Shown here in pieces: positions 9,092 to 17,275 of a stretch of 49,249 nt of DNA; the stretch's first letter is position 1, and each line of letters opens with the position of its first letter. The notes under the pieces were generated by a model, which had not been told where the DNA came from, did no database searches, and saw only the letters and a list, made by a program, of their open reading frames with translations. The stretch lies in the NCBI GenBank assembly GCA_003598065.1, contig QZKR01000047.1, forward strand, positions 1 through 49,249. The letters run 5' to 3'. The DNA is from Myxococcales bacterium. Lineage in GTDB: Bacteria; Myxococcota_A; SURF-8. A program made the position numbers and the translations under genes.

Positions 9092-9120
9092 TTGGCAGAG
9101 ATCATTTTCCAAGCTAAAAT
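9092..9120 (+). promoter_or_regulatory. Sigma-70 promoter for the amphi-Trp/PhoU-kinase operon
   Basis: TTGGCA (9092-9097), exactly 17 bp, TAAAAT (9115-9120). It predicts a start near 9127 and a 50-nt leader. Confidence 0.65.
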
Positions 9121-9145
9121 AGTAAGTTAATATCTTGCATTCACA

Positions 9146-9162
9146 GGGACCCGTTTGGTCCC
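9146..9162 (+). promoter_or_regulatory. Leader hairpin just upstream of the ribosome-binding site
   Basis: GGGACC (9146-9151) and GGTCCC (9157-9162) form a perfect 6-bp stem with a 5-nt loop. It ends a few bases before the CGAGG ribosome-binding site of the gene at 9177 and could modulate initiation. Confidence 0.35.
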
Positions 9163-9176
9163 CGAGGATCGATCCC

Positions 9177-9458
9177 ATGAATAAAGAACAACTGGCGATG
9201 ACGTTCTATGCGCCGCCGGAGGTGATCGCCGAACATCTGGAAGCGCTGGCCGCGTCTTTCCGCAACGGCAAGCTCTCGCTCTCCGTGGGCGCGGAACATC
9301 TGGAGATGGCGGCCGAGGGCGCGGTGGACATGGACGTTCACGCCGAAAAGAAAGGCGTGCGCAACACGCTTTCCGTCGAATTGCGCTGGCGCAACAAACC
9401 GGAGTTGGTGGGCGAGGCCGTCATCCATGCCGAGCCCCCCAAGCGGCCGGAGGGCTAG
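9177..9458 (+). CDS. amphi-Trp domain-containing protein
   Basis: 93 residues. The ATG at 9177 (preceded by GAGG) is preferred over an upstream in-frame ATG at 9135, which would place the leader hairpin inside the coding region. The pattern fits the amphi-Trp family of small cytosolic proteins: an N-terminal helix (IAEHLEALAASFRNGKLSLSVG), a middle strand set, and a C-terminal amphipathic strand with Trp (NTLSVELRWRN). The molecular role of the family is not well known. As I recall, the domain model was built from neighbours of kinase- and ATP-grasp-like proteins. Here it is separated by one base from a PhoU-kinase fusion, so the two very likely work together. Confidence 0.7.
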   Translation: MNKEQLAMTFYAPPEVIAEHLEALAASFRNGKLSLSVGAEHLEMAAEGAVDMDVHAEKKGVRNTLSVELRWRNKPELVGEAVIHAEPPKRPEG

Positions 9459-9459
9459 C

Positions 9460-11067
9460 GTGGCCAAGACCGACAACGAGGCGCGCATCGTCGAGCTTCT
9501 GAACGCCATGGCCGGGGCCGTTCAGGCCCAGCTCAAGCTCGCCGTCACCGCCTTCGTCGCCCGCGACGAGAAACAGGCGCGCAAGGCGATTGAGAAAGAC
9601 GACTTCGTTGACAACCTTTACATCTATACCGAGGGCGAGCTTTTCCAGATGGTGCTCAAAGCGCCGCCCGAGGAGATCGAGCTGATCCGCACCGGCCTGA
9701 AGATGGCCAAGGGCCTCGAAAAGATCGCCGACTACGCGGAGAACATCGCCAAGCAGACGCTGCACATGCTCCCCGGTTCCGACAAATCGCTCTCCATCGA
9801 CATCCTCGGCTGCTATCAGGAGGCGAAGGAAGGCATCGAACTCGCCATCCGCGGTTTCGAGCATCGCGACATCAAGCAGGTGAAGCGCGCGGCGAAGAAG
9901 GAGGCGATCCTCGACGACGTCTACCGCGTCATCATCACGCGCACGCTCGAACAGCTGCAGATCCCCGGCCGCGACGCCGGGTATCTCATCACGCAGCTTC
10001 TGCTCGCGAAATACCTGGAGAAAATCGGCGACACCCTGCTGGACATGGCCGAAGCCGCCCTGCAACTCATCTCCGGCGAACGGCTGAAAATCCATCAGTA
10101 CGTTCACCTCACCCGGCTGATCAAGGACGGCAACATCAACGAGGCGGAACTCGAGGGATTCTGGGGGACCCGCTCCGGCGCGTCGGTTTTCCGCCTCGAC
10201 GCCAGCGGCGAAGAACAGCTCATCTACAAGGAAGGCCGGGCGGACAAAATCCGGCAGGAGGAGCAGAAACTCAAACAGTGGGAGGAGATCGAGCCGGGAC
10301 TGGTGCCGCATGTGAAGCATGCCAGCAAGGTGAAAGACCGGCGCATCATGGTGACCCAGTTCTTCGACGGCGCGAGTCTGGCGTCGATTTACGGCAAACC
10401 CTGGTGGTACGAAAAGGAAACGGCGACGCGCGCCCTGGTCCGGCTTCTGGAGCGCATCTGGGACAAGACGCTGAAATCCCAGCGGCCGGCGTTCGACGCC
10501 TTCAATCAGCTTCGCGAAAGACTGGAATCGGTGTATGCGATGCACCCCGAACTGGAGGCGATGCGCAAGGAAAAACTCGTCTTCTGCGGCCGCGCTCACC
10601 CGCCGCTCGGTGAAACCCTTAACTGCCTGGAAGCCGCCGCGTCGCGCTTCCGCGCCCCGTTTTCCGTTTTCATCCACGGCGATTTCAACAGCGACAACGT
10701 GATTTTCCTGCCGGAGTCGGGCGAATTGCGTTACATCGACGTGCATCGCAGCAAATCGGGCGACTATCTGCAGGACGTTTCCGTGTTCATGGTCTCCAAC
10801 ATCCGCATGCCGGCGTTCAGCGGCATGCAGCTATTGGAGGCGGAGCGCGTGAATCTGATGATGGAGACGTTCGCTCGGAATTTCGGCGCGCAGCACGGCG
10901 ATAAGCTGTTCGACGACCGGCTCAACCTGATGCTCGCCCGTTCGCTGATCACTTCGGCGCGCTTCGTCGGCGACTTCCGCCAGGCGCGTCGCCTGTACCT
11001 CGCCGGCATCGACAAACTGGAGCGCGTGGTTCGCCGCCTGGAAGCGGGAAAGATTCCCGAGGCGTAG
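9460..11067 (+). CDS. PhoU-like / aminoglycoside-phosphotransferase-like kinase fusion protein
   Basis: 535 residues. The start is GTG at 9460, with GGAGGG inside the end of the preceding gene; stop and start are one base apart, implying translational coupling. Residues 5-215 are helical and resemble PhoU/DUF47 three-helix bundles (GLKMAKGLEKIADYAENIA and a second copy LAKYLEKIGDTLLDMAEAA), with the E/K-IAD/GD metal-cluster motif twice. Residues 225-520 have the kinase-like APH fold. The catalytic loop is H406-GDFNSD-N413 and the Mg-binding aspartate is D427 (IDVH). PhoU proteins regulate phosphate uptake and signalling, while APH-like enzymes phosphorylate small molecules or proteins. Joining both suggests phosphate-responsive phosphorylation. 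That function is inference; the substrate is unknown. Confidence 0.75.
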   Translation: MAKTDNEARIVELLNAMAGAVQAQLKLAVTAFVARDEKQARKAIEKDDFVDNLYIYTEGELFQMVLKAPPEEIELIRTGLKMAKGLEKIADYAENIAKQTLHMLPGSDKSLSIDILGCYQEAKEGIELAIRGFEHRDIKQVKRAAKKEAILDDVYRVIITRTLEQLQIPGRDAGYLITQLLLAKYLEKIGDTLLDMAEAALQLISGERLKIHQYVHLTRLIKDGNINEAELEGFWGTRSGASVFRLDASGEEQLIYKEGRADKIRQEEQKLKQWEEIEPGLVPHVKHASKVKDRRIMVTQFFDGASLASIYGKPWWYEKETATRALVRLLERIWDKTLKSQRPAFDAFNQLRERLESVYAMHPELEAMRKEKLVFCGRAHPPLGETLNCLEAAASRFRAPFSVFIHGDFNSDNVIFLPESGELRYIDVHRSKSGDYLQDVSVFMVSNIRMPAFSGMQLLEAERVNLMMETFARNFGAQHGDKLFDDRLNLMLARSLITSARFVGDFRQARRLYLAGIDKLERVVRRLEAGKIPEA

Positions 11068-11095
11068 ACGCGCCGCCCTCGGCCCGATACGCGGC

Positions 11096-11125
11096 TTGAC
11101 AAGCCCCCCGTCATCCCGTTACCGT
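11096..11125 (+). promoter_or_regulatory. Sigma-70 promoter for the cysteine-repeat lipoprotein gene
   Basis: Perfect TTGACA (11096-11101), 18-bp spacer, TACCGT (11120-11125); the -10 box is weak. It lies about 38 bp ahead of the ATG. Confidence 0.45.
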
Positions 11126-11162
11126 AAGACGCCACGGAGAACGCCGTCGAAAGGAACCTGTC

Positions 11163-12410
11163 ATGCGGAAACCGGAATTGCGGATTGCGTGGACCGTCGG
11201 GCTGGCCCTCGCCTTGGCGGTCGCCGTCGTTTACGCCTGCTCGGCGATGAGCGCCGGGAAATCCTCGGGCACGCTCGGCGAGAGCTGCGCCGCCGCCGGC
11301 GATTGCGCCTACGGCGAAACCTGCGTCAGCTACGGCATCAGTTGCGGGGCGGGGGGCGTTGACTGCGCCGCCAAGTCGCTCTGCGTGCCGCGCTTCTGCA
11401 CCTCCAACGGCGACTGCATCAACGACGACGTGTTCAAGTGCTGCGCCGGCCAGTGCGTGGACAAGGATTCCGACTGTCAGGCCGGCTGCCGCACGAACGA
11501 GGACTGCGAGGCGGGCGCCTGCGTCGCCGGCTCCTGCGTGGTGATCCCCGGTCTGGAGGGCGGCGTCTGCGAGGCCTCGGGCGATTGTCCGGAAAACTTC
11601 ATCTGCGTGGCCGGCGTCTGCGTGGAAAACCCCGGCGTGGACGGCGGCATGTGCGAGTCCGATAAGGATTGCGAGTCGGGCGGCACGTGCACGGCCGGTT
11701 TCTGCGTCACCCCCGAGGATGACCAGTGCCAGACCGCCGCCGACTGCTCAGAGCGCGGCGCGATCTGCTTTTTGGGCTTCTGCCTGGGCGGTACGGCCGA
11801 GCCCTGCCAGGCCGACGCCGACTGTCCGAGCGGCACGGCCTGCTACAACGGCGAGTGCCGCACGGTGGTCGATGTCAACTGCGGCTCGGACGCCGACTGC
11901 CCGGACGGCTTCTCCTGCGAAGAAGGCAAATGCGTCGAACAGCCGGACGTCGAGTGCGAGCGCGACTCGGATTGCACCGAAGGGCTCGTCTGCAAGGAGA
12001 ATCGCTGCCTGCCGGAAAACGCCCAGACCTGCGAGACCAACGAGGATTGTCCCGACGGCGGCGTCTGCGTGGTGGGCGTGTGCGTCGGCGGCGATCCGAA
12101 CCAGGGCCGCTGCGAAACAGACCTCGATTGCGACCCTGGCCAGACTTGCGTGGCGACGTTCTGCGTCGAGGACTCCACCGCGCCGCGCCGCTGCGAGTCG
12201 GACGCCGACTGCCGCCGCGCCGAGCGTTGCGTCGCTTCGTTCTGCGTCGAGGTTCCTCAGCCGGGCCAGCCCTGCGATACGAGCGAGGATTGCGGGGACG
12301 GTGTCTGCCTGTTCGGACGCTGCTGGGGCGGCGGCCCATCGAGTTGCGACACCAGCGCCGATTGCCCCGAAGGCCAGGAGTGCATCCTCCAGACCTGCGT
12401 CGGAGGGTGA
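11163..12410 (+). CDS. Lipoprotein made of 14 tandem cysteine-rich (Dickkopf/EGF-like) repeats
   Basis: 415 residues, ATG with AAGGA upstream. The signal ends at lipobox VYAC. Almost the whole mature protein is 14 repeats of roughly 25 residues on the pattern C-x4-DC-x5-C-x5-CV (for example CETNEDCPDGGVC, CESDADCRRAERC), so nearly all of its many cysteines are likely paired in disulfides after export. The same module occurs singly or in pairs in the two lipoproteins at 1-6099. There is no enzymatic motif; such repeats usually serve as rigid binding or spacing rods. It has its own promoter and is monocistronic, converging on mutS2. It is a plausible client of the VKOR-type oxidative folding operon at 44.4-47.0 kb, though this is inference. 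Confidence 0.85.
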   Translation: MRKPELRIAWTVGLALALAVAVVYACSAMSAGKSSGTLGESCAAAGDCAYGETCVSYGISCGAGGVDCAAKSLCVPRFCTSNGDCINDDVFKCCAGQCVDKDSDCQAGCRTNEDCEAGACVAGSCVVIPGLEGGVCEASGDCPENFICVAGVCVENPGVDGGMCESDKDCESGGTCTAGFCVTPEDDQCQTAADCSERGAICFLGFCLGGTAEPCQADADCPSGTACYNGECRTVVDVNCGSDADCPDGFSCEEGKCVEQPDVECERDSDCTEGLVCKENRCLPENAQTCETNEDCPDGGVCVVGVCVGGDPNQGRCETDLDCDPGQTCVATFCVEDSTAPRRCESDADCRRAERCVASFCVEVPQPGQPCDTSEDCGDGVCLFGRCWGGGPSSCDTSADCPEGQECILQTCVGG

Positions 12411-12431
12411 CGGCTTCCCGGTTTCTTCCTC

Positions 12432-12456
12432 AGCCGCGCGTCTTCGGCGCGCGGCT
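12432..12456. terminator. Hairpin between convergent genes
   Basis: AGCCGCGCG (12432-12440) pairs perfectly with CGCGCGGCT (12448-12456) around a loop containing CTTCGG. There is no strong T run on either strand, so termination efficiency is uncertain. It separates the cysteine-repeat gene from mutS2. Confidence 0.5.
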
Positions 12457-12458
12457 TG

Positions 12459-14909
12459 CTATTCGTCCTTGAGAATCGCCACCGTCACGCCGTCCTGGCC
12501 TTCGCCGCGTTCGCCGGGGCGGAAGCTGCGAACGTAGGGGCTTTTCCGGAAATGCTCGCGCAGGGCGGATTTCAGCCGGCCGGTGCCGTGGCCGTGGATG
12601 AAGTAGACGAAGGGCGCGCCGCTGCGCACGGCGCGATCGAGGAAGGCGTCGGCCGTCTCCAGCGCCTCTTCGACGCGCTCGCCGCGCAGATCGCAACTCA
12701 AAGCGCCATGGCGGGAGACGGAGACGGTCCCTTCCGGCTCCGGCAACGCGTCTTCCACCAGCGCCCGCTTCAGGCTCGACTTGGGCTGAGGGATGCGGCG
12801 TTCGCCGGGCAGCAGGGCGCGCAGGCGGTCGGCGGCGATGCGCATTTTCAGGCGGCCGACCTCGACGAGGGCCATGCCGCGCTTGTCCGGCGCTTCGACG
12901 ATCACGCCCTTCTGGTCGAGATTGGCGATGTAAACCTCCATCTCCGGCGTCAGGACCTCGGCGGCGATCGGCCGTCGCTCGACGGGCGCGGCGGATTTTT
13001 TTACCGGTTCGGGTTCGGGCGGGGCGACGGACCGGGCGGCCTCCTCCGCCTCGCGCTCCAGGTCTTTCAGCGTCGCCATCGCCTCCGTGGCGTCGCTCAT
13101 CGCCGCGCCGCGCTGAAGCTGGCGGATCAGTTCGCGGACCGTGTTCTGCGCCCCCTGGATCTCGGCGAGCACGTCCTTGCGGCGGGCGAAAAGCTCCTCG
13201 CGCTCCCGGCTTTCGACGAGCTTGAGCTTGCGCTCATAGGCGGCGCGGGCCAGTTCCTGGTCGCGCTTCGCAACCTGAAGCTGCTCCACCTCGCGGCGCG
13301 CCTGGGCGGCGTCTTCCTGCAGCCGGGCCACCATCGCCGCCGTCTGGTCGGCCTGGCCGTCGAGCAGCGCCTGGGCGCGGGCGATGACGTCGCCGCCCAC
13401 GCCGAGCTTCTCGGCGATGCGGAACGCCGCCGACGCGCCCGGCACGCCCAAGGTGACGCGGTAGTCCGGCGTCAGGCTGTCGGCCCCGAGATTGACGGCG
13501 GCGTTCGCGAAGTCGCGCCGCGCGTGGGCGAGGCGCTTCAGCCGGTCGTAATGGGTGGTGACGACGAGCCTTGCGCCGCGGTCGGCCATGCCTTCGACGA
13601 GAGCCTGCGCCAGCGCCGCGCCCTGGGTGGGATCGGTGCCGACGACGATCTCGTCCAAGAGCACCAGCGAACGGCCGTCGCAACGGCCGAGCACGTCGTT
13701 GAGTTTGAGAATGTTGGCGGAGAAGGTGGAGAGGTCGTCGGAAAGCGACTGCTCGTCGCCCATCACGGTGAAGATCCGCTCGAAGCGGCCGACGCGCGAA
13801 CCGGAGGCGGCGGGGACGTGCAGGCCGCACCAGGCCATCAGCGCGGCGAGACCCAGGACCTTGAGCGCCACGGTCTTGCCGCCGGTGTTGGCGCCGGAGA
13901 GAACGAGGGCGGCGTAGTCCAGGCCGATGGCGAGGTCGTTGGGCACGACGTCGATGCCCTTGAGAATCAGGAGCGGGTGGCGGGCGCGGCGCAACTCGAT
14001 AAACGGCTCGTCGGCGAGTTCCGGTTTCTCCGCCCCCAACGCGTCGGCGAAGCGCGCTTTGGCCTGCACGACGTCGATTCTGACGAGGACTTCCAGATTG
14101 GCCTGGATCGCCGCGCCTTCCTCGGCCACGGCGCGCGAAAGCGCGCGCAGCACCTGGCGTTCCTCGCGCTCGACCTCCATCTGCGCCAGGGCCAGGTCGT
14201 TGTTGATCTCGACCAGTTCGCGCGGCTCGACGAAGATCGTCTGCCCCGTCGCCGACGCGCCGTGCACGATGCCCTTGAGCCGCGACTTCTCCTGCGCCTT
14301 CACCGGCAGGACGTAGCGCTCCTCGCGCACCGTGTAATAGGCGTCGCGCAAAAGCGGCTTGACCTCGGAACTTTCCAGCAGGTCGCCGAGGCGGGTTTTT
14401 ATTTTGCCGTGCAGGTCGCGGACGCGCTTGCGCAAAGGACCCAGGGCGTCGGAGGCGCGGTCCAGGATCTCGCCGCGCTCGCGGTCGATCGCCCAGCGGA
14501 TCGCGTCCAGGGCGTCGGTGAGCTTGAGGATGCCGGCGGCGAGGTCGGCGAGCTGTGGCGCGTCGCCGCCGCGGCGCAGAAGCGCGGCGCGCACCTCGTT
14601 GGCCGCCTCGACCGTCGCCGCCACGTCGTTGAGTTCGGCGGGGGAGAGCGAGCCGTCCTTCATCGCCGTGGCCGCCAGTTCGCGCGTCCCGGAATTGACG
14701 CCGGCGAGGCTGGGAGCGTCGCCTTCGGCCAGCAGGCGGCGGTATTCGGCGACGCGCTCCAGTTCCTCGCGCGCCTCGTCGGCGATGGGAAAGAAATTCA
14801 GCGCCAGGCAGCGGGCGCGGCCGCGCACCGTGGCCGTGTAGGCGGCCAGGGCGTCAACCACGCGGTCCCATTCCAGATCGTAGAGCGTTTTTTCTTCGAC
14901 GGCGAGCAT
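12459..14909 (-). CDS. mutS2: Endonuclease MutS2 (MutS-family ATPase with Smr domain)
   Basis: 816 residues, close to the family norm of about 780-800. The ATPase P-loop is SGANTGGKT (Lys345) and Walker B is LVLLDEIVVGTDP; the clamp/lever region before it begins MLAVEEKTLYDLEWDRVVDAL. After a coiled-coil stretch (about residues 520-640) comes a KOW-like segment. The C-terminal Smr nuclease domain has CDLRGERVEEA and HGHGTGRLK. MutS2 acts on recombination intermediates or on collided ribosomes rather than in mismatch repair, as it lacks the mismatch-binding N-terminal domain of MutS. The ribosome-binding site is weak (GAAG). The upstream region is shared with the divergent lipoprotein gene at 15010. 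Confidence 0.93.
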   Translation of the reverse strand: MLAVEEKTLYDLEWDRVVDALAAYTATVRGRARCLALNFFPIADEAREELERVAEYRRLLAEGDAPSLAGVNSGTRELAATAMKDGSLSPAELNDVAATVEAANEVRAALLRRGGDAPQLADLAAGILKLTDALDAIRWAIDRERGEILDRASDALGPLRKRVRDLHGKIKTRLGDLLESSEVKPLLRDAYYTVREERYVLPVKAQEKSRLKGIVHGASATGQTIFVEPRELVEINNDLALAQMEVEREERQVLRALSRAVAEEGAAIQANLEVLVRIDVVQAKARFADALGAEKPELADEPFIELRRARHPLLILKGIDVVPNDLAIGLDYAALVLSGANTGGKTVALKVLGLAALMAWCGLHVPAASGSRVGRFERIFTVMGDEQSLSDDLSTFSANILKLNDVLGRCDGRSLVLLDEIVVGTDPTQGAALAQALVEGMADRGARLVVTTHYDRLKRLAHARRDFANAAVNLGADSLTPDYRVTLGVPGASAAFRIAEKLGVGGDVIARAQALLDGQADQTAAMVARLQEDAAQARREVEQLQVAKRDQELARAAYERKLKLVESREREELFARRKDVLAEIQGAQNTVRELIRQLQRGAAMSDATEAMATLKDLEREAEEAARSVAPPEPEPVKKSAAPVERRPIAAEVLTPEMEVYIANLDQKGVIVEAPDKRGMALVEVGRLKMRIAADRLRALLPGERRIPQPKSSLKRALVEDALPEPEGTVSVSRHGALSCDLRGERVEEALETADAFLDRAVRSGAPFVYFIHGHGTGRLKSALREHFRKSPYVRSFRPGERGEGQDGVTVAILKDE

Positions 14910-14948
14910 GGGTCTTCAATTTCCCCGACGTTAAAATTCAGCTTCAGC

Positions 14949-14978
14949 TTGACAGCCGCGGGCAGGGTGCGATTCTAT
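14949..14978 (+). promoter_or_regulatory. Probable sigma-70 promoter for the 15010 lipoprotein gene
   Basis: Perfect TTGACA (14949-14954), 18-bp spacer, TTCTAT (14973-14978), in the divergent region shared with mutS2. Confidence 0.4.
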
Positions 14979-15009
14979 CGGAACGGAGACGTTTGCGAAA
15001 GGGGTTTGC

Positions 15010-15489
15010 ATGGAGACGCATCGCGTGCTGCGGTTGACCTTGTCCGGCGGCCTGCTGGTCCTGGCGTTGGTTTTTCTTTTGGCTTGCGAGGAAGAGAAAC
15101 CCGAAATCCCGCCTCCGCCGGGCTCCCTGGAACTGGCGGCGCGCGCTTATTGGGAAGCGATCCGTAACGGCGACTACCAGACCGCCTGGGAGGCGCTGTC
15201 GCGCGAGCGGCTGCTTCAACTGCGCAAGGGCGATCCGGAACTGTTCCGCAACGCGGCCAGCTACGCGGCGGGGCGCGCGAAACGGCCCGACGCCCGGACC
15301 GTGGCGCAACTCGAAGTGCTTGACGCCAAACTCGACGCCAACGGACGGCGGGGCGCGGTGAAAATCGGCATGAGCCTTTACGGTCGGCCCGCGCCGATCG
15401 TTTCCGAGCAGAATTGGCGGTGGGATGGGCGGCAAGGCCGGTGGCTCATCGCCCCGGCCGAGGAGGGCGGGCAGCCCGCGCCGCCTTAG
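15010..15489 (+). CDS. Small lipoprotein, possible NTF2-like fold
   Basis: 159 residues, ATG preceded by AAAGGGG. The signal peptide ends at lipobox LLAC (Cys26), followed by acidic residues and a short Pro run. The mature part has AARAYWEAIRNGDYQTAWEALS near the N-terminus and a C-terminal strand pattern ending WRWDGRQGRWLIAP. This is the layout of small NTF2-like/DUF4878 exported proteins, in which a helix-rich start is followed by a curved sheet; the assignment is by pattern only. The gene is monocistronic, divergent from mutS2 and convergent with the GYF_2-like gene ending 18 bp away. No function can be given. Confidence 0.75.
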   Translation: METHRVLRLTLSGGLLVLALVFLLACEEEKPEIPPPPGSLELAARAYWEAIRNGDYQTAWEALSRERLLQLRKGDPELFRNAASYAAGRAKRPDARTVAQLEVLDAKLDANGRRGAVKIGMSLYGRPAPIVSEQNWRWDGRQGRWLIAPAEEGGQPAPP

Positions 15490-15507
15490 AGCGGAGCGGG
15501 CGAAGCA

Positions 15508-16269
15508 TCACGGCTCGCCGAGCGCCTCGCGCTTCTCCACGCTGCGGATCGGCAGCGCCTGATCGGCCGATTTGTCCTGGTCGCCGTCCAGCTGCATGAC
15601 AAACATCGCCGGCTTGGCGTCCTCCGAGGCGCGCCCGATCCAGTAACCGGCGGCCGTGGCCACGGCCAGCGCCAGGGCGAGGGCCAGACCCAGGGCGTAC
15701 CAGCGCGGCCGCGACGGCGGCGGCGGGGGCGACGCAGGAGGCGGTTCATCGTCGAATTCGGCCGGCAGCAAAGACGCCGAGAGCACCGTCGGCCGCCGCG
15801 TCCTCGGCTTGGAGTCGCGAGACGCCGCGAAAGCCGACGACCCTCGAGCCGCATGCGATTCGCCTTTGCGCGGGTCGATTTCCTCCAGGACGATCTGGCT
15901 TTGGCTTTCTTCCAGATCGATGTCCTCGAAAAGCTGGTGGAGCTCGGCGGCGAGCTTTCCGCTGGCTCTGGGCGGCGGCGGCGCACCCGGGTCGCGCGGC
16001 TGGGACGGCTCGCTGGCGGCGAGATCCGGCGAGGCGAACGCCTCGCTGATATCGGGCAGGTTGGAGGAGAAGCCGCTGATCTGAGCCTTGAAGATAGCCC
16101 GCAATTCATCGAGGCTGCCCGCCCGGACCCACGTCCGCCGCGCATACGGATAGACGTAGTCGAGCGGGCCGATCTTGCGCCGGATGGCCAGGCCCCTGAG
16201 CTGCCCTTCGGTCTTGACGCCGTAATTCTGGCCGCCAACCCGAATGGCGTATTGGAATGCGGTTGACAT
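15508..16269 (-). CDS. GYF_2-like domain single-pass membrane protein (paralogue A)
   Basis: 253 residues, ATG with GAGGTG upstream. Residues 1-60 match the GYF_2 (DUF4339) pattern: an aromatic start, a YGV turn where the family usually has YGP, then EGQLRGLAIRRKIGPLDYVYP and a Trp (TWVRAG). A disordered, Pro- and acid-rich region follows (about 60-180). A single transmembrane helix (about 185-207, rich in LALALA) and a 45-residue polar tail end the protein. With no signal peptide, the domain probably faces the cytoplasm and the tail the periplasm. The gene at 16594-17235 has the same architecture. GYF_2 domains are thought to bind peptides at the membrane; the partner is unknown. Confidence 0.75.
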   Translation of the reverse strand: MSTAFQYAIRVGGQNYGVKTEGQLRGLAIRRKIGPLDYVYPYARRTWVRAGSLDELRAIFKAQISGFSSNLPDISEAFASPDLAASEPSQPRDPGAPPPPRASGKLAAELHQLFEDIDLEESQSQIVLEEIDPRKGESHAARGSSAFAASRDSKPRTRRPTVLSASLLPAEFDDEPPPASPPPPPSRPRWYALGLALALALAVATAAGYWIGRASEDAKPAMFVMQLDGDQDKSADQALPIRSVEKREALGEP

Positions 16270-16593
16270 CTTTACACCTCACTTTCCGCACCGGGCGCGC
16301 CGAACCTGGCGCTCCCAATTTCGAGCGTACACTATCTAAAGAAAAAAGCAACATGAAATTTATCATATGAACATCAATTTTGTTGGAATGTAAATAATAT
16401 TAACACAAGGTGAAACAAACGCTTTTCCGGGAACCGTGGAGCTGCGGCGGGAATGCACGCGCTCAAATCGACGAATCCGTCGATTATACTGAACGGAGTA
16501 CATGTCGGCGAGCAACGGAGCGCGGCTTTGCATGACGCGAGAAGCGCCCCAACGCGATTTAGGTTTGCACTGAAGAAGAGGGGAGGGGGTCGA
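16270..16593. other. AT-rich intergenic region with hairpin and minus-strand TATAAT
   Basis: This 324-bp gap separates the two GYF_2-like genes. A perfect 7-bp inverted repeat with 4-nt loop (ATCGACG / CGTCGAT, 16467-16484) directly abuts a minus-strand TATAAT (16483-16488). No good -35 box was found at 16-18 bp. The hairpin may end transcripts of the upstream gene, or the TATAAT may start the transcript of the downstream one. Bases 16330-16420 are markedly AT-rich. No reading frame worth calling was seen. Confidence 0.4.
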
Positions 16594-17235
16594 TCAGTTG
16601 TTGGTTTCGGCCGCGTCCTGATCCGGCGAAGCCGTATTCGCCTGGAACACCGGCGTCGCGCTGTGACCCATCGCCGAATCGAAGAGGTACGTGGACCCCG
16701 CAAAACCGGCGGCCAAACCTGCCAGAAGCGCCAGCACGGCGGCGATCGCCGCAAAGCGATAGGGCCAATGGCCTTCCGGATTGGGGACCTTGGCGGCCAC
16801 AACGGTCTTGGTCAGGCGCGCCGAACGGCGTTTGGCGTCGGGCAGCTTGTGGATGGTTCTGCGCGACTCAACGAGCGCCTCGCCGTCGGAATTGTCCCGC
16901 AACGTTGCGGCAGCGGGGGAGAGGGAGCTTTCGGAGCCGGCGTCGAGTTCGTGGATCAAGGCCGCAAACTCGCGAGTCGGCGGACGGGCGTTGTTGCTGG
17001 CGCGCGGCAAGACCAGCGTCGCGTTGGGATCTTGCGCGGCCGGCGCAACGGCGGCTTCCTTTTCAGGGCGGCCCAGAATTTCCGTTACCGGCAGCCAGCG
17101 TTTTTCCGCTAGCACGAACACTTTCGCTTCCGCCGGTATTTTTCCGGATTCAAGAAGCCGCTCAAGCTGGGCGTTATCCTTGACGCCTAGGGTTCTGCCG
17201 CCGTGCTTGAAAGCGTAGAGATGTCCATCACCCAT
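16594..17235 (-). CDS. GYF_2-like domain single-pass membrane protein (paralogue B)
   Basis: 213 residues, start ATG at 17235 with GGTTGAG upstream. Residues 1-57 follow the same pattern as paralogue A: LYAFKHGGRTLGV, a helix NAQLERLLESGKIP and a Trp in KRWLPVTEILG. A low-complexity linker leads to a transmembrane helix (about 165-187, AAIAAVLALLAGLAAGFAG) and a 25-residue tail. Paralogues A and B are tandem on the same strand but 324 bp apart and diverged, indicating an old duplication. The probable topology is domain inside, tail outside. Function unknown. Confidence 0.75.
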   Translation of the reverse strand: MGDGHLYAFKHGGRTLGVKDNAQLERLLESGKIPAEAKVFVLAEKRWLPVTEILGRPEKEAAVAPAAQDPNATLVLPRASNNARPPTREFAALIHELDAGSESSLSPAAATLRDNSDGEALVESRRTIHKLPDAKRRSARLTKTVVAAKVPNPEGHWPYRFAAIAAVLALLAGLAAGFAGSTYLFDSAMGHSATPVFQANTASPDQDAAETNN

Positions 17236-17259
17236 TTACTCAACCTGCCTCAACCCCAA

Positions 17260-17275
17260 GCACTGCCCCCAGTGC
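17260..17275. repeat. Small perfect inverted repeat upstream of paralogue B
   Basis: GCACTG (17260-17265) and CAGTGC (17270-17275) are separated by CCCC, about 25 bp upstream of the ATG at 17235. It could be an operator or leader hairpin. Confidence 0.3.

Noticed and set aside
12456..15167. 903-codon plus-strand frame
   Set aside because: Antisense shadow of mutS2, whose P-loop and Smr motifs are unambiguous.
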